42,295 nt of DNA from Nemertoderma westbladi (GCA_032718475.1 JAUCBJ010003871.1:1-42295), one strand, 5' to 3'. Shown: positions 29,736 through 40,863, counted from the first letter of the stretch. Translations and numbers: made by a program. Notes: generated by a model from the letters alone, not told the origin.

Positions 29736-32700
29736 TCACCGAGATTTATTAATACTTTCAGTTTCGTCGCCCGATCCAAATTGCTCGCTAAGACCCGATT
29801 GCCCTAGCAACTGTAGTTTCATACGACGGTTGTCGGCGGTAGCAGCCCTCCACATAATCTCCATATCAGTCTGTAATTTCCTTTGTTCCGTTTGTAGTTC
29901 CTCCACTTGGCCCTGCTTTTTCCCATTTATTTCCCGTAAGTAGCGGATCTCCCTTTCTAACTCACGTTTCATTTCTCCGAATTCTGCATCTTTATTTCCC
30001 AATCGGTCGTTCATCACGTTCACCGTATCCTTCATTTTACTCCGATTTATACTCAACTTCTGCTCGAGTTTTCCAATCGCAAGGTTCGCTTCTAACACTC
30101 TATGGACAGCTTTATCTTTGTCGGCAGTGTAGCTTTTAGCAAGTTGAGCGTATGTATCTCTCTCGAAAGCTGCTTGCTCGGCTACTTTTAGTAACTCAGC
30201 AACGTGACTTTCGTAATCAGATTCTTTGTTCTTATAATGGTGATGGCGTTCTTCCAAGGATTTACATTTTGACTTCAGTTTTTTCACAGTTTCATCAGCG
30301 CTTTCCTTATACTGAGTTTCGATCTTCAGTTGACTTTCCAGTTCAATTAACCTCCCATTCTTAATTCTACAATCCTGATCAAGATTAAGTATTTTTCCTT
30401 CGCTTTTATCTAAGTCGTTCTTCAACTTCTCTTTTGCAGCACTGAGCTCTCTTGTGACTTTATCAAGGGCCTTCCTATGATCTTCTATCTCTATACTGTT
30501 ATCGTTTGCTTTAAACTGTTCATTGAGCTTACTGTGTAGTGCCCCAGAGCGAATCATTAAATCGGTATTCTCCAACTCTAATTGACATCTTTGTGTCTCA
30601 GAATCGATGAGTTTCTCTTTGATTCTCTGAACTTCGTCAACGTGAAGTCTCTTAGAATCCTCGTGACTCTCAACTAAGTCATCCAATTGTTCTTTAAGAA
30701 AGTGGTTGTTATCGAGTACGAGTTTGGCCTGTTTCTGAAAGCTTTTCCACTCACTTGCGTTAAGCGGTGATTGGATAATAGGCGTTGTTCTGTGATCCTT
30801 ACGCAATCGACTAATCTCAATGTTTAGTTCATTGACGTGCTGCTTTAAGGTTTGCATCTCGGCTTCATGTTTATGTGACTTTGGTTGCGTTTGTTTCCCT
30901 GCCGACTGCGCAGCATCCAGTTTATCCCGCAGTATGCAATTCTCTTCGACATGGAACGTGTTCTGCTTCTGAAGGTTCTTCACTGTTGTCTCCAGTTGCT
31001 TTATTTTATCATCACGTGTTTGAATTCCGGCTGCAACATTAGTGTAATAATTAGTGCAATAAATAGTGTAATAATATGTGTAAATGTCAGAGATTCAACA
31101 ATTTTGCTGGTAAACAAACATGAGGTTGTCATGTTTTTCCACCGCGATTATTGATAGTAATTCAATGTGTACATGTTAAGCAGACATATCTGGTGCAGAC
31201 ACATGGTACATAGACTTGGTGTAGACACATGGTGTATACAGGCGGATACACCTGGTGCAGATATACACCTGCTGCACATAAATGGTGCAGACACCTGGTT
31301 CATACACCTGTTGTATACAGATGGTGCAGAAACATACAGTAATGCAGACACGTGGTGTAGTCACGTAGTGAAGAAGCATTTGACAAACTAGAGGAGAAGT
31401 GGTGCAGATTAGATGGTATCTGTTGCATGGTGGAGACACCTGCTGCAGTCACCTGTTTGGTTGTTGCAGAAACATATTGCAGACAGTTTGTGCAGATTAG
31501 CATGTGACAGACAGGTGGTGCAGATTATAGAGGACACATGTTGTATTATGGTAAGAACACATGGTGCAGACACCTGGTTTAGATAGAAAGTGCAGACAGT
31601 CAGACACCGGGTGCAGACTAGCTGACACCTGGTGAAATATGGTACAACTGGCTGACTGGTGGGTGGATATAGAGCTGGTGCAGACACCTTGTGCAGGCGT
31701 ATTATATAAACAATTACTGTACCTGTAGTATAAATTTACATAAATTAAGCATTGTTTTAATATAAAATTATGTATTAACATATTACATACCTTCACGCGA
31801 CGCAGTTAGTTGGGCATTTATCTGAGTCATCCGCTTGTTCTGATTGGCTAGTTTCTTCTCCAAAGCGTCTTTCTCAGCCTCTAATACAGCGATACGTCGC
31901 TTCAACCTCTCATTCTCCAACTTCATATCGGAAGTCTGCTGCTGCCGATATAAGTCCTTAACAACAGAGCGTTCCCCGGCCTTGACGACCAACCACTGCT
32001 TGCACACAAACTCGTAACTCATCTCACCAACAACGTCCTCAACCTCAACAGTCTCCACAAACCACGACTCGTCTGTCTCAACCAAATCGTTGGTCTCTAG
32101 TTCCAAACGTATCCGCAAGAGGTCGCCCCATGACGCATTTGATCCGACACTCACGACGTCCTTACCGCCGGGACGGAACGCGTCTAATGGGTTCGTGTGG
32201 AGGTCGTTGAGACAAAGACGAGACGAATCGTGACTTTCGCCATAGATAGTCGCGTAAACGCTGCAATCTGTGCCCGCGTTGTCTTGACTACCGGTGTAAA
32301 CAGCTATGTTATATGAGTGGGTATCACTTATTGGTGTAGGAGAATCAACTACATCGTCCTCGTCGTAATTGCGTTCTGGAATAGGAGGAGTCGGTGTCCT
32401 AGCGACATCCGTGATAGACACAATGTTATCGTCGTCATCATCAGACCAATCATCATTAATAACAGAGTCTTTAGCGACTCTCGTATAAGATGGTGAGTCC
32501 TCTGGTACTAAAGTGTGGTACAACGGCGTCCTTGTCTCGATAACTATCTCTGTTTCTTCATAATCCTCATATTCAGATGTGCCATCTGGTTGGTCCACCG
32601 GCGGTAGTGGCGGTGGTGGTCTCTGGTGTCTAGGTTCCTCTACGTTACCCAGGGCAACCAGGCCCGCGTTTAGTATGGCACCCTGCAGGAAGCTGGGTAG

Positions 32701-32823
32701 CGGTGGGTCTTTGGGGGGTATCGGAGATTTAGGAACAATAGCGAATATCGCGCTAGGAATTAAACTCCTTCCAATGTTTGGCTTTTCAACCTGGCGTTTC
32801 GAACCTTTCTTCTTTTGAACCAT
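29736..32823 (-). CDS. CEP89: CEP89 (CCDC123) homologue with an internal PLAT/LH2 domain
   Basis: Exon 1 is 32823-31791 and exon 2 is 31030-29736. The junction (GAAG|GTATGT, TTGCAG|CC) splits an Ala codon in phase 1, giving 775 residues against about 783 in human CEP89. Residues 15-60 (IGRSLIPSAIFAIVPKSP, then AAIL-like GAILNAGLVALG) resemble the CEP89 N-terminus. Residues 70-165 are Pro-rich and acidic. Residues about 170-280 are a PLAT domain: YNIAVYTGSQDNAGTDCSVY, TIYGE, LLRIRLELE, WFVETVEV, YEFVCKQWL. From about 290 to 765 it is coiled coil; WKSFQKQAKLVLDNNHFLKE, FERDTYAQLAKSYTADKDKA, IGKLEQKL and DMEIMWRAATADNRRM follow the CEP89 C-terminus closely. In vertebrates CEP89 is a distal-appendage protein of the mother centriole needed for ciliogenesis. 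An in-frame ATG at 32913 is less likely as start. The PLAT domain is not part of human CEP89. Confidence 0.85.
31165..31700 (-). repeat. Degenerate minisatellite in the CEP89 intron
   Basis: On the plus strand the words GGTGCAGACACCTGGT, GTGCAGACAC and their variants recur every 12-20 bases throughout the intron (31031-31790). Copies are too diverged for a fixed period by eye. Open frames here on both strands are by-products and lie within the intron. Confidence 0.7.
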
Positions 32824-33823
32824 AACTACGTTTGACAGTATTTCTAAAGGTGAATGTGTGTTGTTTAATGTTATATCTGATAAGAAACAAATTTTTCCGA
32901 AACAAATATTCACTGTATTATCAGAAAATATATTTTTAAAAAAATTTTGTACACAGTAGGTTCAATATATTATATTATTATATTTTGTATATTTCATATT
33001 TATATGAAAATTTTTAAAATTTTATATATACCGGTAATTATATTTTATATAATATATATTATATAAATACAGTTTTTAAAAGATTTTCAATATTTTATAT
33101 TATTTAAATTGCTTCATTGAATATCACTTTATTGCTACGAGTATTTTGTATTTAGCAGTTGCAGCAGTAGTTAGTTACTTTCTCCAGAGGAACTCTTGGC
33201 AGAATCAACTTGAACTTGCTTCATCACCCTGGTGACGTTAAAAACATCCCTTCCTAGCCAATCAGGAACTCTGTCACTATGTCATTTAGGAAGTGAAATC
33301 AGAAATGGCGGTAAATTCAAAAAACGTCAATAGATTATTCTTTATTTTATAATAATTATTAATTAGGCCTATAGGTACAGACAGACAATCCGGCCTGACC
33401 AGCAGCAGCCGGTAACCAGTTCTGGTTATACTGGTATCCGGGACTGAACCGGTGTTGCACGATGTTAACTTTATTTAAGTTAATTGAAAATGGCAATGTA
33501 GTAAATAAATGTGCATTAATTACTCAGTACCGGTACTTATGTAGGAAGCATAAGTTGTCGTCCTGCATGTATTTTCAGATTTTGTCTATGTGAAATCATT
33601 ACACTACCGGTGCAACTAACGGCAACTCATTGAGTGCTGATTTTAAGGTTAGTCTAGGCCTTTTATCATTGCCTAACATTACATTTCATTTTACAATACA
33701 CATTAGGCCTACATTCCTTTTAACAATAGTGATTTAATATGGCGTTTCTTGCTCGGCTTACAGGTAGCGGTAATTCAGTGATATATTTATAGTATAATAC
33801 TGTACTCTATCTGTCTATTATAC
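32824..33823. promoter_or_regulatory. Shared divergent promoter of CEP89 (-) and NEK9 (+)
   Basis: About 1 kb separates the two start codons. The middle holds a perfect NF-Y style CCAAT site, AGCCAATCAG (33256-33265). A palindromic ATCACCCTGGTGACG (33225-33239) partly fits an RFX X-box and overlaps a TGACGT CRE-like core. AGAAATGGCGG (33301) is a YY1-like word. No strong TATA box lies at a usual distance, as expected for housekeeping divergent promoters. Known biology: CCAAT boxes are common in bidirectional and cell-cycle promoters, and RFX factors drive ciliary genes. The site assignments are motif matches only. Confidence 0.5.
33739..33792 (+). other. Possible upstream ORF in the NEK9 leader
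   Basis: An 18-codon ORF including its stop ([17 protein letters not shown]) ends 31 bases before the NEK9 ATG. An internal CAG|GTAGCG inside it also looks like a splice donor, so the leader may instead be spliced here. The transcription start is unknown, so either reading is tentative. Confidence 0.25.
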
Positions 33824-36800
33824 ATGGAAGAAATAGGCCTGTCTTCTCTGGCCCCTGAAGCCGAGAGCCAGGCTGTCCTGGACGAGTTATACATACGGGT
33901 TCGTATACTGGGTAGAGGCGCCTTCGGAAAGGCTGTTCTATATAGAAAATCCGAAGACAATTCATTGGTGGTTTGGAAGGAGGTAAGTAGAAAGTAAAAC
34001 ATTTGATTTATACAACGAGCGTCTAGTCCCCCCCCCCCCCCCCCCCCCCCTGTCTCGATTAATGACAAAACCCATCTGGACTAATCAACAACGTAAATTA
34101 TTATCAATCTTGCGCGATAAATTTTTTATCTTATATTTTATTAGTTATATTTCGCAAATAACCCGTCCCAAATTATTTACAGTCAACAGAGACTTGGTCA
34201 TTCTCTTAATATATAAATAAATAATAAAAGAAGTAGCCAAACTATATATTGTACTGCTTATTGACATTCGTTTTAGATCGATCAAAGTCAAGTTGAATAC
34301 AAAGAACAAGCAAAGGCCTTGAAGGAGGTGGACATTCTGTCTCTCCTCAACCATCCCAATATTATTGCTTACTACAACCATTTCTACGATGAGTCCACCT
34401 TGCTAATAGAAATGGAATACGCCAACGGCGGGACTTTGTTTTCTTTCATTTCTTCTCAAACGAGTTTAATTGAAGAAAAGGTAACTAACTGCTTTCATAG
34501 CCGTTAAGACCTGTTTGCATACACACTTTGCGGTGACAGCGCTGTGAAATCACATTGCTGGTCAATCACAGCCTTTTGGTTTTTGCTTTTTGGTCACAGA
34601 GCTATGAGAACGCGGTGATAGCGCTCCCAAAGTCCAAAGTGCATTCATAATGTGACGCAAAATCACCGCGCTGTCACAGCGAAGTGTATCTGTCACTGTG
34701 AACAGGACCGGTCTTTATGGTATAAACATATTAATTTGCGCTTCATAATTGCTCCCATTGAACTATCAACCAGTCCACGTCTACATTTTACATCCACTGT
34801 TACAACGCTTCAACACTGCGACTTAAAACAAAAATTGTGACCAAACGGGTCACCCTGTGGCCTGTGCATCTCGAAATAATCTAAAGCATAAAGTCATTTG
34901 TAGTTGAGTCGGAATTCCGTTTAATTTCTTCAAAGTAAAAGTAATTTGATTTATTTAGTAATTTTCTGATAAGAACTTAATTATTTATTTCAGGCGATTG
35001 TCTGGTTTTTGTACCAACTCATGGAAGCAGTCGCTTACATTCACTCTTACGGAATTCTACATCGCGATATAAAATCGCTAAATATTTTCCTAACCAAATC
35101 TGGATTGGTGAAATTGGGCGACTTCGGAATCTCGCGTCAGCTAGACTCCCAAGACGCGATGGCTGAGTCAATCGTTGGGACTCTATACTATATGAGTCCG
35201 GAGTTGGTCCAAGGACTCCCGTACAACGAGAAGAGCGACATATGGGCGTGCGGGTGCGTTCTCTACGAGTTGCTGACGTTGCGACGGACGTTCGAGGCCA
35301 GCAACCCGTTGCGGGTCGCGTCGGAGATCGTTCGTCGATCCATCGCGGGTGTGAGTCCGTCGTACTCGGCGTCGCTACGGGACCTAGCCGACCGCATGTT
35401 CTGCGCCGAACCGGAGCGCAGGCCGTCCGCCAGGGACTCACTCCAGTTGGAGGTCTATAAGGAGCACAGGGAGCTGTTAGATGAACGCGTGTGGGAGCTT
35501 AACTCCGGGACAAGGAAGTAAGTTGAGCGGTGGGAGTTTCCAGAGTCCGCAGGCCAGGGAGGGGGATCTATATGTATCATATGGAGGTATATTTTTAGAA
35601 TAAAAGATACGCTTTCGGGCTGGACAAATATAATATAATTATAATGTAACGAAAAATACGAAATTCTACTAACTACTACAAGTCGAGGAAATCCTGCCAA
35701 GTACCTAACTGATCTAGACTTTGCTGATGACTTAGGATTAATCTCAGAATCACTAGAGGGAGCCCAACGGCTCCTCAGCTCATTAGAACAGGCTGCTTCT
35801 AGTGTTGGTCTAGAATTCATCGGAAATTTAAGGCCCGATTATTTAGAGCAGCAGTAGTTCCAGTACTCCTCTACGGCAGTCCATGGTGGATTCTAACTGC
35901 TGAGGACACGAAATCTCTGGATGGCACATTCACAAGAATACTACGCCGGGTTCATTGTGTCAAGTACAATGCACACATCTTCAACCAGTCACTATATAAC
36001 ATTGGAGGTGTCTTATAGTTTCCACCAAGCGTGACACTTTAACAAAGCCGGCTCCGCTTTGCAGGACATTGCTTTCGCGGTGAGGAACAGCCTGAGGACA
36101 ATCTTGTGCTGGGTGGCAGACTCATTGAGAAACTAAGCATGGAGGACTTTCTTGAAGACGCCTCTGAACTGGCCTTGAAGATGCAGATAATCTCGCGAAA
36201 GTCATGGGGGATAGGGAGTTGTGGCGGTGCAAATTTGTTGATAAGCCGTCATATAATTCTTAATGCACGCAGCATTGGAGCATGTCGATGTGGATTGCAT
36301 GGTGGTGGCAAAAATGTTTTTGTTAAGCCAGCATAGCATCTCATGTGCAGCTGAAATGCATCAGGCGTATTATAGTAGTTGTAGTACTAGATTTGTGAGT
36401 GACATAAATGTTGAAACGGTTTGTCATTTTTTTCACAATTTTTCAATTATCACCGTGGAAGCGGTCCATCACCTCAACAGTCACTCAGTAACCGTGGCTA
36501 CAAAATACAAGTTCCATTCACCATAGTATAAACTCTGCAAAAATTAATACAAACCGTTTTACAATTTATCATATGGGAGTCCAATAGGGACTACGGTCGA
36601 TGTTAAATGGGCGCGTGTGGGAGCTGAACTGACAATTAAAGTTAAAGTTAAAACGACGGCGTACTTACAGTACAGTACAAAAAACTTCGCAGTGTTTGTG
36701 ATATGATTGAGGATCTTATGGCCCAGCATTGTTCTGCTCCACCCAGTTTTTTATCATTCTTTTCGTTGGTCTATAAAATGGGAACCAATATAAATTGTTA

Positions 36801-38905
36801 AACAGGTTGGAAAAGTATCATGGATTTTTTTAAGTAATCATTAATGGTCATTAATATAAGTATCTGCACAGATAAGACCCACTCACTGTATAACATCATT
36901 TATATTTACGAAGTGCATGTCGGATCATTGACCTCCATCCGTCATGGTGACAGGATGGATAGATAATTAGTGAGCCTAAAAGATTATTAATTATATTTCT
37001 AGGTTGAGATCGAGTATATCGGCGGTTGAGTCTGCTACCCGTCCGGTTGTTAAGGCGACGGACAGCGAGGTCTACGTGTGGGGTGGGGGGCGGCTGACTC
37101 CACAGCGCGTCGACGCGTTGTGGACCACGGCGATACGTGTGGCGGTGGGGGGCGGCCACATCGCCGCCTTGGGGGTGGAGAAGGAGTTGTACACGTGGGC
37201 GGCGCCCGGAGAAGGGGGGCGCGTGGGCGCCGCGTTGGGGCACGGGGACTCCGCGAGGTACCGCTACCCAAAGAGGGTCGCCGCCCTGGTTGGTGAGACA
37301 GTCGAGTCCGTCGGCTGCGGCGACGACTTCACCGTTTGTTTAACTCAATCCGGGGAACTTTACTCGTTCGGTTCCGACTATTACGGGTGTCTAGGAGTTG
37401 ACCAATCAGAAGGCGAATCCGCAGCCGCTCCTGTTTACATAGAATTCTTCTACGACATTCCGGTTGCTATGGTTTCTTGCGGGGCCAATCATGTTGTAGC
37501 GTTGACCCGCGACGAGGGGGCTGTGTACTCGTGGGGGGCCGGGGAGTTCGGACGTCTGGGTCTCGGTACTGAGACCGACCAGTACGGCCCTCAGCGGGTC
37601 GAGGTGGTTGCTAGACAACGCGTGGTCGTGGTGGTCGCGGGGTGGGATCGGACCTTCCTGGTGACGTCATCCGGGCGGGTTCTCGGTTGCGGGAGCAACG
37701 AGTTTAATAAACTCGGGTTGAATGCGGCGCCGCGCGGAGTTGGTGCGCGGACAGTCGGGTTCGATACGGAGTGCGCGTTGGCGCCCACCCCTGTGGCGGC
37801 GTTGAACCGCCACCGTATCGCCACTGTGGCCTCCGGTGTGGCGCACTCGGTGGCGCTCACCGAGACGGGTCGCTTGGTCACCTTCGGGTCCAACCGCTAC
37901 GGGGAACTCGGCGTCGGGGACACACGGCCACGAGGGGGCGTATCGCTGCTGTCGGGAGCTCTGATTGGCTGTCGCTTCCTGTGCGTGGGCGCCGGAGACG
38001 GGTTCACTGTGGCGGCCACCGCAGACAACCAGGTGTACGCGTGGGGCCGCGCGGACGCCGGCCGACTCGGGATGAACTCATTGGGTAGTCGGCGTCATTG
38101 CCCCACCCCTCGGCCGATATTTGGCGCACTGCACGCTGTCGCTAGTATCTCCTGCTACCATTGGTACTGCGTTGTGGTCGCGGAAAGGATCCTGGAGTCC
38201 AAGGTACTGAGGCCCTCTAGCGTCGGGGGCCGGAAGGTCTCGTTGGGGTCTACCGACCGGGTGAGTAACACCGATATTCTCGAGGCTATTCTCGAGTCTC
38301 CGATTGCCGATACTCCGGGGGACGAATCGAAGCTTCCCGCGTGGTTGCAGAAGGAGTTGGATGGGGCGGACGTTGTGGAGAGGTGTGGGGGGACAGAGGG
38401 GGCTGGTGGGGGGACGGAGGGGACTGGTGGGGGGACGGAGGGGGCTGGTGGGGGGGCAGAGGGGGCTGGTGTGGGGATTGATGGTACTGGTGGGGGGACT
38501 TTGGGGGCTGCTGTCGGGACGGAGGGTACTGGTGGGGGGACGTTGGGGGCTGCTGGGGGGACAGATAGGGAGGACGACGGATTTATTAATTCAGATGATT
38601 TAATGGCATCATTATCGAGGATTCACATAAGAAAGGTGGGAGATAATAACTTATCAGGAGCTAATGAATTGACGGAAAATAAAGAAATAACGGGGAATAA
38701 AGAATTACCAATGTCTACTACAGACGATCCTACTGAGGTAGAACAGCGGTTAAGGGATGAATTAATAGGGTTACAACGTGATAACAAGATATTGAAGCGG
38801 ACACTAGAAGCGCAACGTCTGTATATCATTAAATTAGAATCGAGTATTTTACGTAAACCGCCAACCAGCAAACATTTGAAACGCTCTAATAGTTGCCCGT
38901 TGTAA
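33824..38905 (+). CDS. NEK9: NEK9 (Nercc1) NIMA-related kinase, complete four-exon gene
   Basis: Exons 33824-33982, 34277-34480, 34994-35517 and 37003-38905 join in frame (phases 0, 0, 2) to 929 residues; human NEK9 has 979. All junctions are GT-AG (GAG|GTAAGT, AAG|GTAACT, AA|GTAAGT). The kinase domain (about 23-285) has the glycine loop LGRGAFG (29-35), K52 in VVWKE, E70 in helix C, HRD (D146), DFG (D164; human NEK9 has DYG) and the activation-loop Thr184 in [13 protein letters not shown]1 repeats run about 312-692 ([63 protein letters not shown]). A Gly-rich 7-residue repeat linker follows (757-816), then a C-terminal coiled coil (about 872-912) for dimerisation. NEK9 acts in mitotic spindle and centrosome assembly, activating NEK6/NEK7 downstream of PLK1 in vertebrates. 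Exon 4 is GC-rich against its AT-rich surroundings. No break is seen. Confidence 0.94.
34028..34050 (+). repeat. 23-base C run in NEK9 intron 1
   Basis: Twenty-three consecutive C (G on the minus strand) shortly after the exon 1 donor. G-quadruplex potential is on the template strand of NEK9, so it could hinder transcription; length is uncertain in any assembly. Confidence 0.75.
34507..34712. mobile_element. Foldback (MITE-like) element in NEK9 intron 2
   Basis: The two ends are inverted copies: GACCTGTTTGC at the left and the reverse complement of GTCCTGTTCACA at the right, followed by matching GGTGACAGCGCTGTG / CTGTGACAGCGCGGTG arms. About 200 bases, no coding capacity. A small non-autonomous DNA transposon is the simplest reading; no clear target duplication was found. 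Confidence 0.5.
35690..36240 (+). pseudogene. Degraded LINE reverse transcriptase fragment in NEK9 intron 3
   Basis: Plus-strand frames read [20 protein letters not shown] (RT catalytic region, FADD motif). After an internal deletion come [20 protein letters not shown], then [20 protein letters not shown], and after a frameshift [19 protein letters not shown], the connection and C-terminal region of a non-LTR RT. The sequence differs from both other LINEs in the window. The 5' and 3' ends are lost and stops interrupt it. The clade is not assigned. Confidence 0.8.
36241..36362 (+). repeat. Dispersed 125-bp repeat, copy 2
   Basis: Same-orientation relative of 8651-8777; shared blocks include TCTTAATGCACGC/TTTTAATGCACGC, TGTGGATTGCATGGTGGTGG and GTTAAGCCAGCATAGCATCTC. 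It starts right where the degraded LINE fragment ends, so it could belong to that LINE's 3' region or be an independent insertion. Copy 1 has no LINE coding sequence beside it. Confidence 0.6.
38384..38563 (+). repeat. NEK9: 21-bp coding repeat in the NEK9 linker
   Basis: About eight copies of a G-rich 21-base unit (GGGGGGACGGAGGGGGCTGG type) encode GGTEGAG-like heptads between the RCC1 domain and the coiled coil. Human NEK9 has a polyglycine tract at the equivalent place. The tract is in frame throughout. Confidence 0.85.
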
Positions 38906-39240
38906 TTGTAACAATGATTAGTATTGGCGGCTCTGCTTCTCGCTAGAAATAGTTAATGTTTTTAAAGTAGTTTTATTTTATGACTCTTAAAGAGTGCCAC
39001 GTCATATGTTTTTAATTACATTCAATTTTATTACAACATTGTATTACTTGTACAAAGTTAATCTACGTGTCTGTAATAATCAGCTGTGCCTGAACTTACC
39101 TTTTAATTTATTCGTATTTACTTTATTTATATTGTAATTATTTAATTAATATTATTGTAAATATTGTAGTATAAATCTGTCTTTTTGGTTTAATAAATAA
39201 TTATATGTCTATAATAACTGAGGGCTTTAAAAATCGCTCG
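38906..39240 (+). other. NEK9: NEK9 3' UTR with polyadenylation signal
   Basis: AT-rich sequence after the NEK9 stop; AATAAA lies at 39193-39198, about 290 bases downstream of the stop, and is the first canonical signal on this strand. The likely 3' end is near 39215. Confidence 0.6.
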
Positions 39241-39701
39241 ACAAGAAAACCACCCCAACTCTTGTTGCAAATCTGTAAAGTGCGACTTTACAATATGATT
39301 TTTAAATTTATATATAATAACTAACTATTTTACGTCCGCGCTTTATATGTGCAATTAATTAATTATTAGTTTTAGGAAATTTATTTTTCTGCGTTCTTTT
39401 TGCTGCAATTTTCCAATGTCTAATTCCATTTTTCGAATTATAATAATAATTAACGTTAACATTGTGCCTCGGTTCACTAAATTGCCCACAATGTCACCGA
39501 CCAATCATCTTTCGCAGTTGGTCCAATATCATTAAGATGTTATTTAATCATTGCGATTTTGTTAAGTGCAAATATATTGACATCATGACGTTCATGTTAC
39601 CATAATATGGATGTAGGTCTACGATTATTTTACAAGCTGAAAGTAGCGCACAACAATGCGGTGTGATTATTACTTAGAATATTTTATAGCGAAAACCGAT
39701 T

Positions 39702-39775
39702 TCAACCGACCCCTTTGGGTTTCGAACCCTGTACCTAGTTTTCAAACTCCCTGTATTCTTTAACCGGGTCGGGTG
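39702..39775 (-). repeat. tRNA-like SINE head, diverged copy
   Basis: On the minus strand CCGACCC...GGGTTCGAAACCC...GGGGTCGG resembles a tRNA T-arm (box B GGTTCGAAACC) with closing acceptor-like arms. The middle (GTTTGAAAACTAGGTAC) matches the better copy at 39995-40092. Box A is not recognisable. It cannot be a functional tRNA. Confidence 0.45.
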
Positions 39776-39994
39776 TGTGTTTGTTATACTCTATTTTATG
39801 TTATTTAATACACCGTCACACCACCCCTCAACAATTCATCTATTCTTAACTATTTACATCATTGTGTGCAAAGTAACACTTCGTAGCGTTATGACCCGAG
39901 TTTATTATGTACCGAGCGATGGCAGCGAGGGCGGTTTACATAACTAAATGTTATAGTACATTATGATAATGCTCTCCATAGTGAAAAATATCAA

Positions 39995-40092
39995 CCGCCC
40001 CTATTGGGGCTCGAACTCGGTACCTAGGTTTCAAACTTCCGGTTATCATCAGCCGAGTGTGTGTCCTAAGACCACTGAGCTACCAGGGCGGT
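39995..40092 (-). repeat. tRNA-derived SINE-like sequence with boxes A and B
   Basis: On the minus strand CCGCCCT opens and GGGGCGG closes the fold. TAGCTCAGTGG (40072-40082) fits RNA polymerase III box A, and GAGTTCGAGCCCC (40006-40018) fits box B. The roughly 98-base length, poor anticodon stem and a second diverged copy 300 bases away argue for a SINE head rather than a working tRNA gene. No tail could be delimited. Confidence 0.5.
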
Positions 40093-40239
40093 AGAAGATT
40101 TATTCACTTTGGAGTGGGCTATCATATATAGGCCTTTTACAGTCACTCTTAGGAAAGTACAACGTTATTCCCGTGCTCTGCCAGAAATGGCAACCATGCC
40201 TCATAACTACACAACTAAACATAACTAACAGGCCTCCCA

Positions 40240-40368
40240 GAGTTTCCTTTTTTCCTTTTTTTTCCTTTTTTTTAGAACGTTTCCTTTTTTTCCTTTTTTT
40301 TTAGAATGTTTCCTTTTTTCCTTTTTTTTTGTCCATTTTCACACCTTTTTTTCCTTTTTTTAGTTCAG
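40240..40368 (+). repeat. Polypyrimidine repeat, left block
   Basis: TTTCCTTTTTTTT units with AGAACG or AGAATG interruptions form an imperfect tandem array. An almost identical array lies at 41490-41615 on the same strand, also ending near a GGGAGG or CCTCCC word. Such mirror-like T/C tracts can form triplex DNA. Confidence 0.6.
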
Positions 40369-40725
40369 AAAATAGCCTGCTGTACTGCTGTAAGTGTAAC
40401 ATATTCTATTCAGTACAAGGCATCGCGGAGACAGCTGGACAGGTCTTGCAGTCTAATCAATTACCGGTACTGTACCACTGTCTGACTATCAGTATAGTAG
40501 TCCTTGACTTGGTACTAAACAAATATAACAATGTACGGGACAAGTGATTTTCCTGTTATCTGCAATCATACTTAACGGTACCGGTACCAATGGAAATCAT
40601 TAGATCCCAGCAATCATTGGCAGATAAACTGAAATTTCAGCTTGCTGCTGATATTGACAAGGTTATAACAGAGATTGACGGGCATATGCCTATTATATTT
40701 TGATTAGATATTTTATCGACGAAAA

Positions 40726-40863
40726 ATCACAAGCTAAGCTACCATAAAAATGTAGCTGTGGAGAGAACTTTAATATATTTATTTCTGAGACAGAGGCTGT
40801 CTCTGTCTCAGAAAATATGTATATTAAAGTTCTCTCCACAGCTACATTTTTAGCGTGTGATTT
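40726..40863. repeat. Near-perfect long hairpin (about 50-bp arms)
   Basis: From TAAAAATGTAGCTGTGGAGA (40745 on) to the mirrored TCTCCACAGCTACATTTTTA (ending 40852) the two arms pair along almost their full 50 bases around a very short GGCT-type turn (about 40795-40799). Outer arms (AAATCACA and TGTGATTT) extend the pairing after a small bulge. A transcript would be a long dsRNA hairpin; the DNA could be a MITE. No miRNA-like mismatches are evident. Confidence 0.85.

Noticed and set aside
31148-31796. Several small His/Cys-rich frames in the CEP89 intron
   Set aside because: They read through the intronic minisatellite and have no splice or family support.
37050-38088. Arg/Pro-rich alternative frames over NEK9 exon 4
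   Set aside because: Shadows of a GC-rich real exon; the RCC1 frame is the one with domain homology.
39995-40092. Functional tRNA gene
   Set aside because: The anticodon arm does not form a proper 5-bp stem with a 7-base loop, and the overall length is too long for a standard tRNA.
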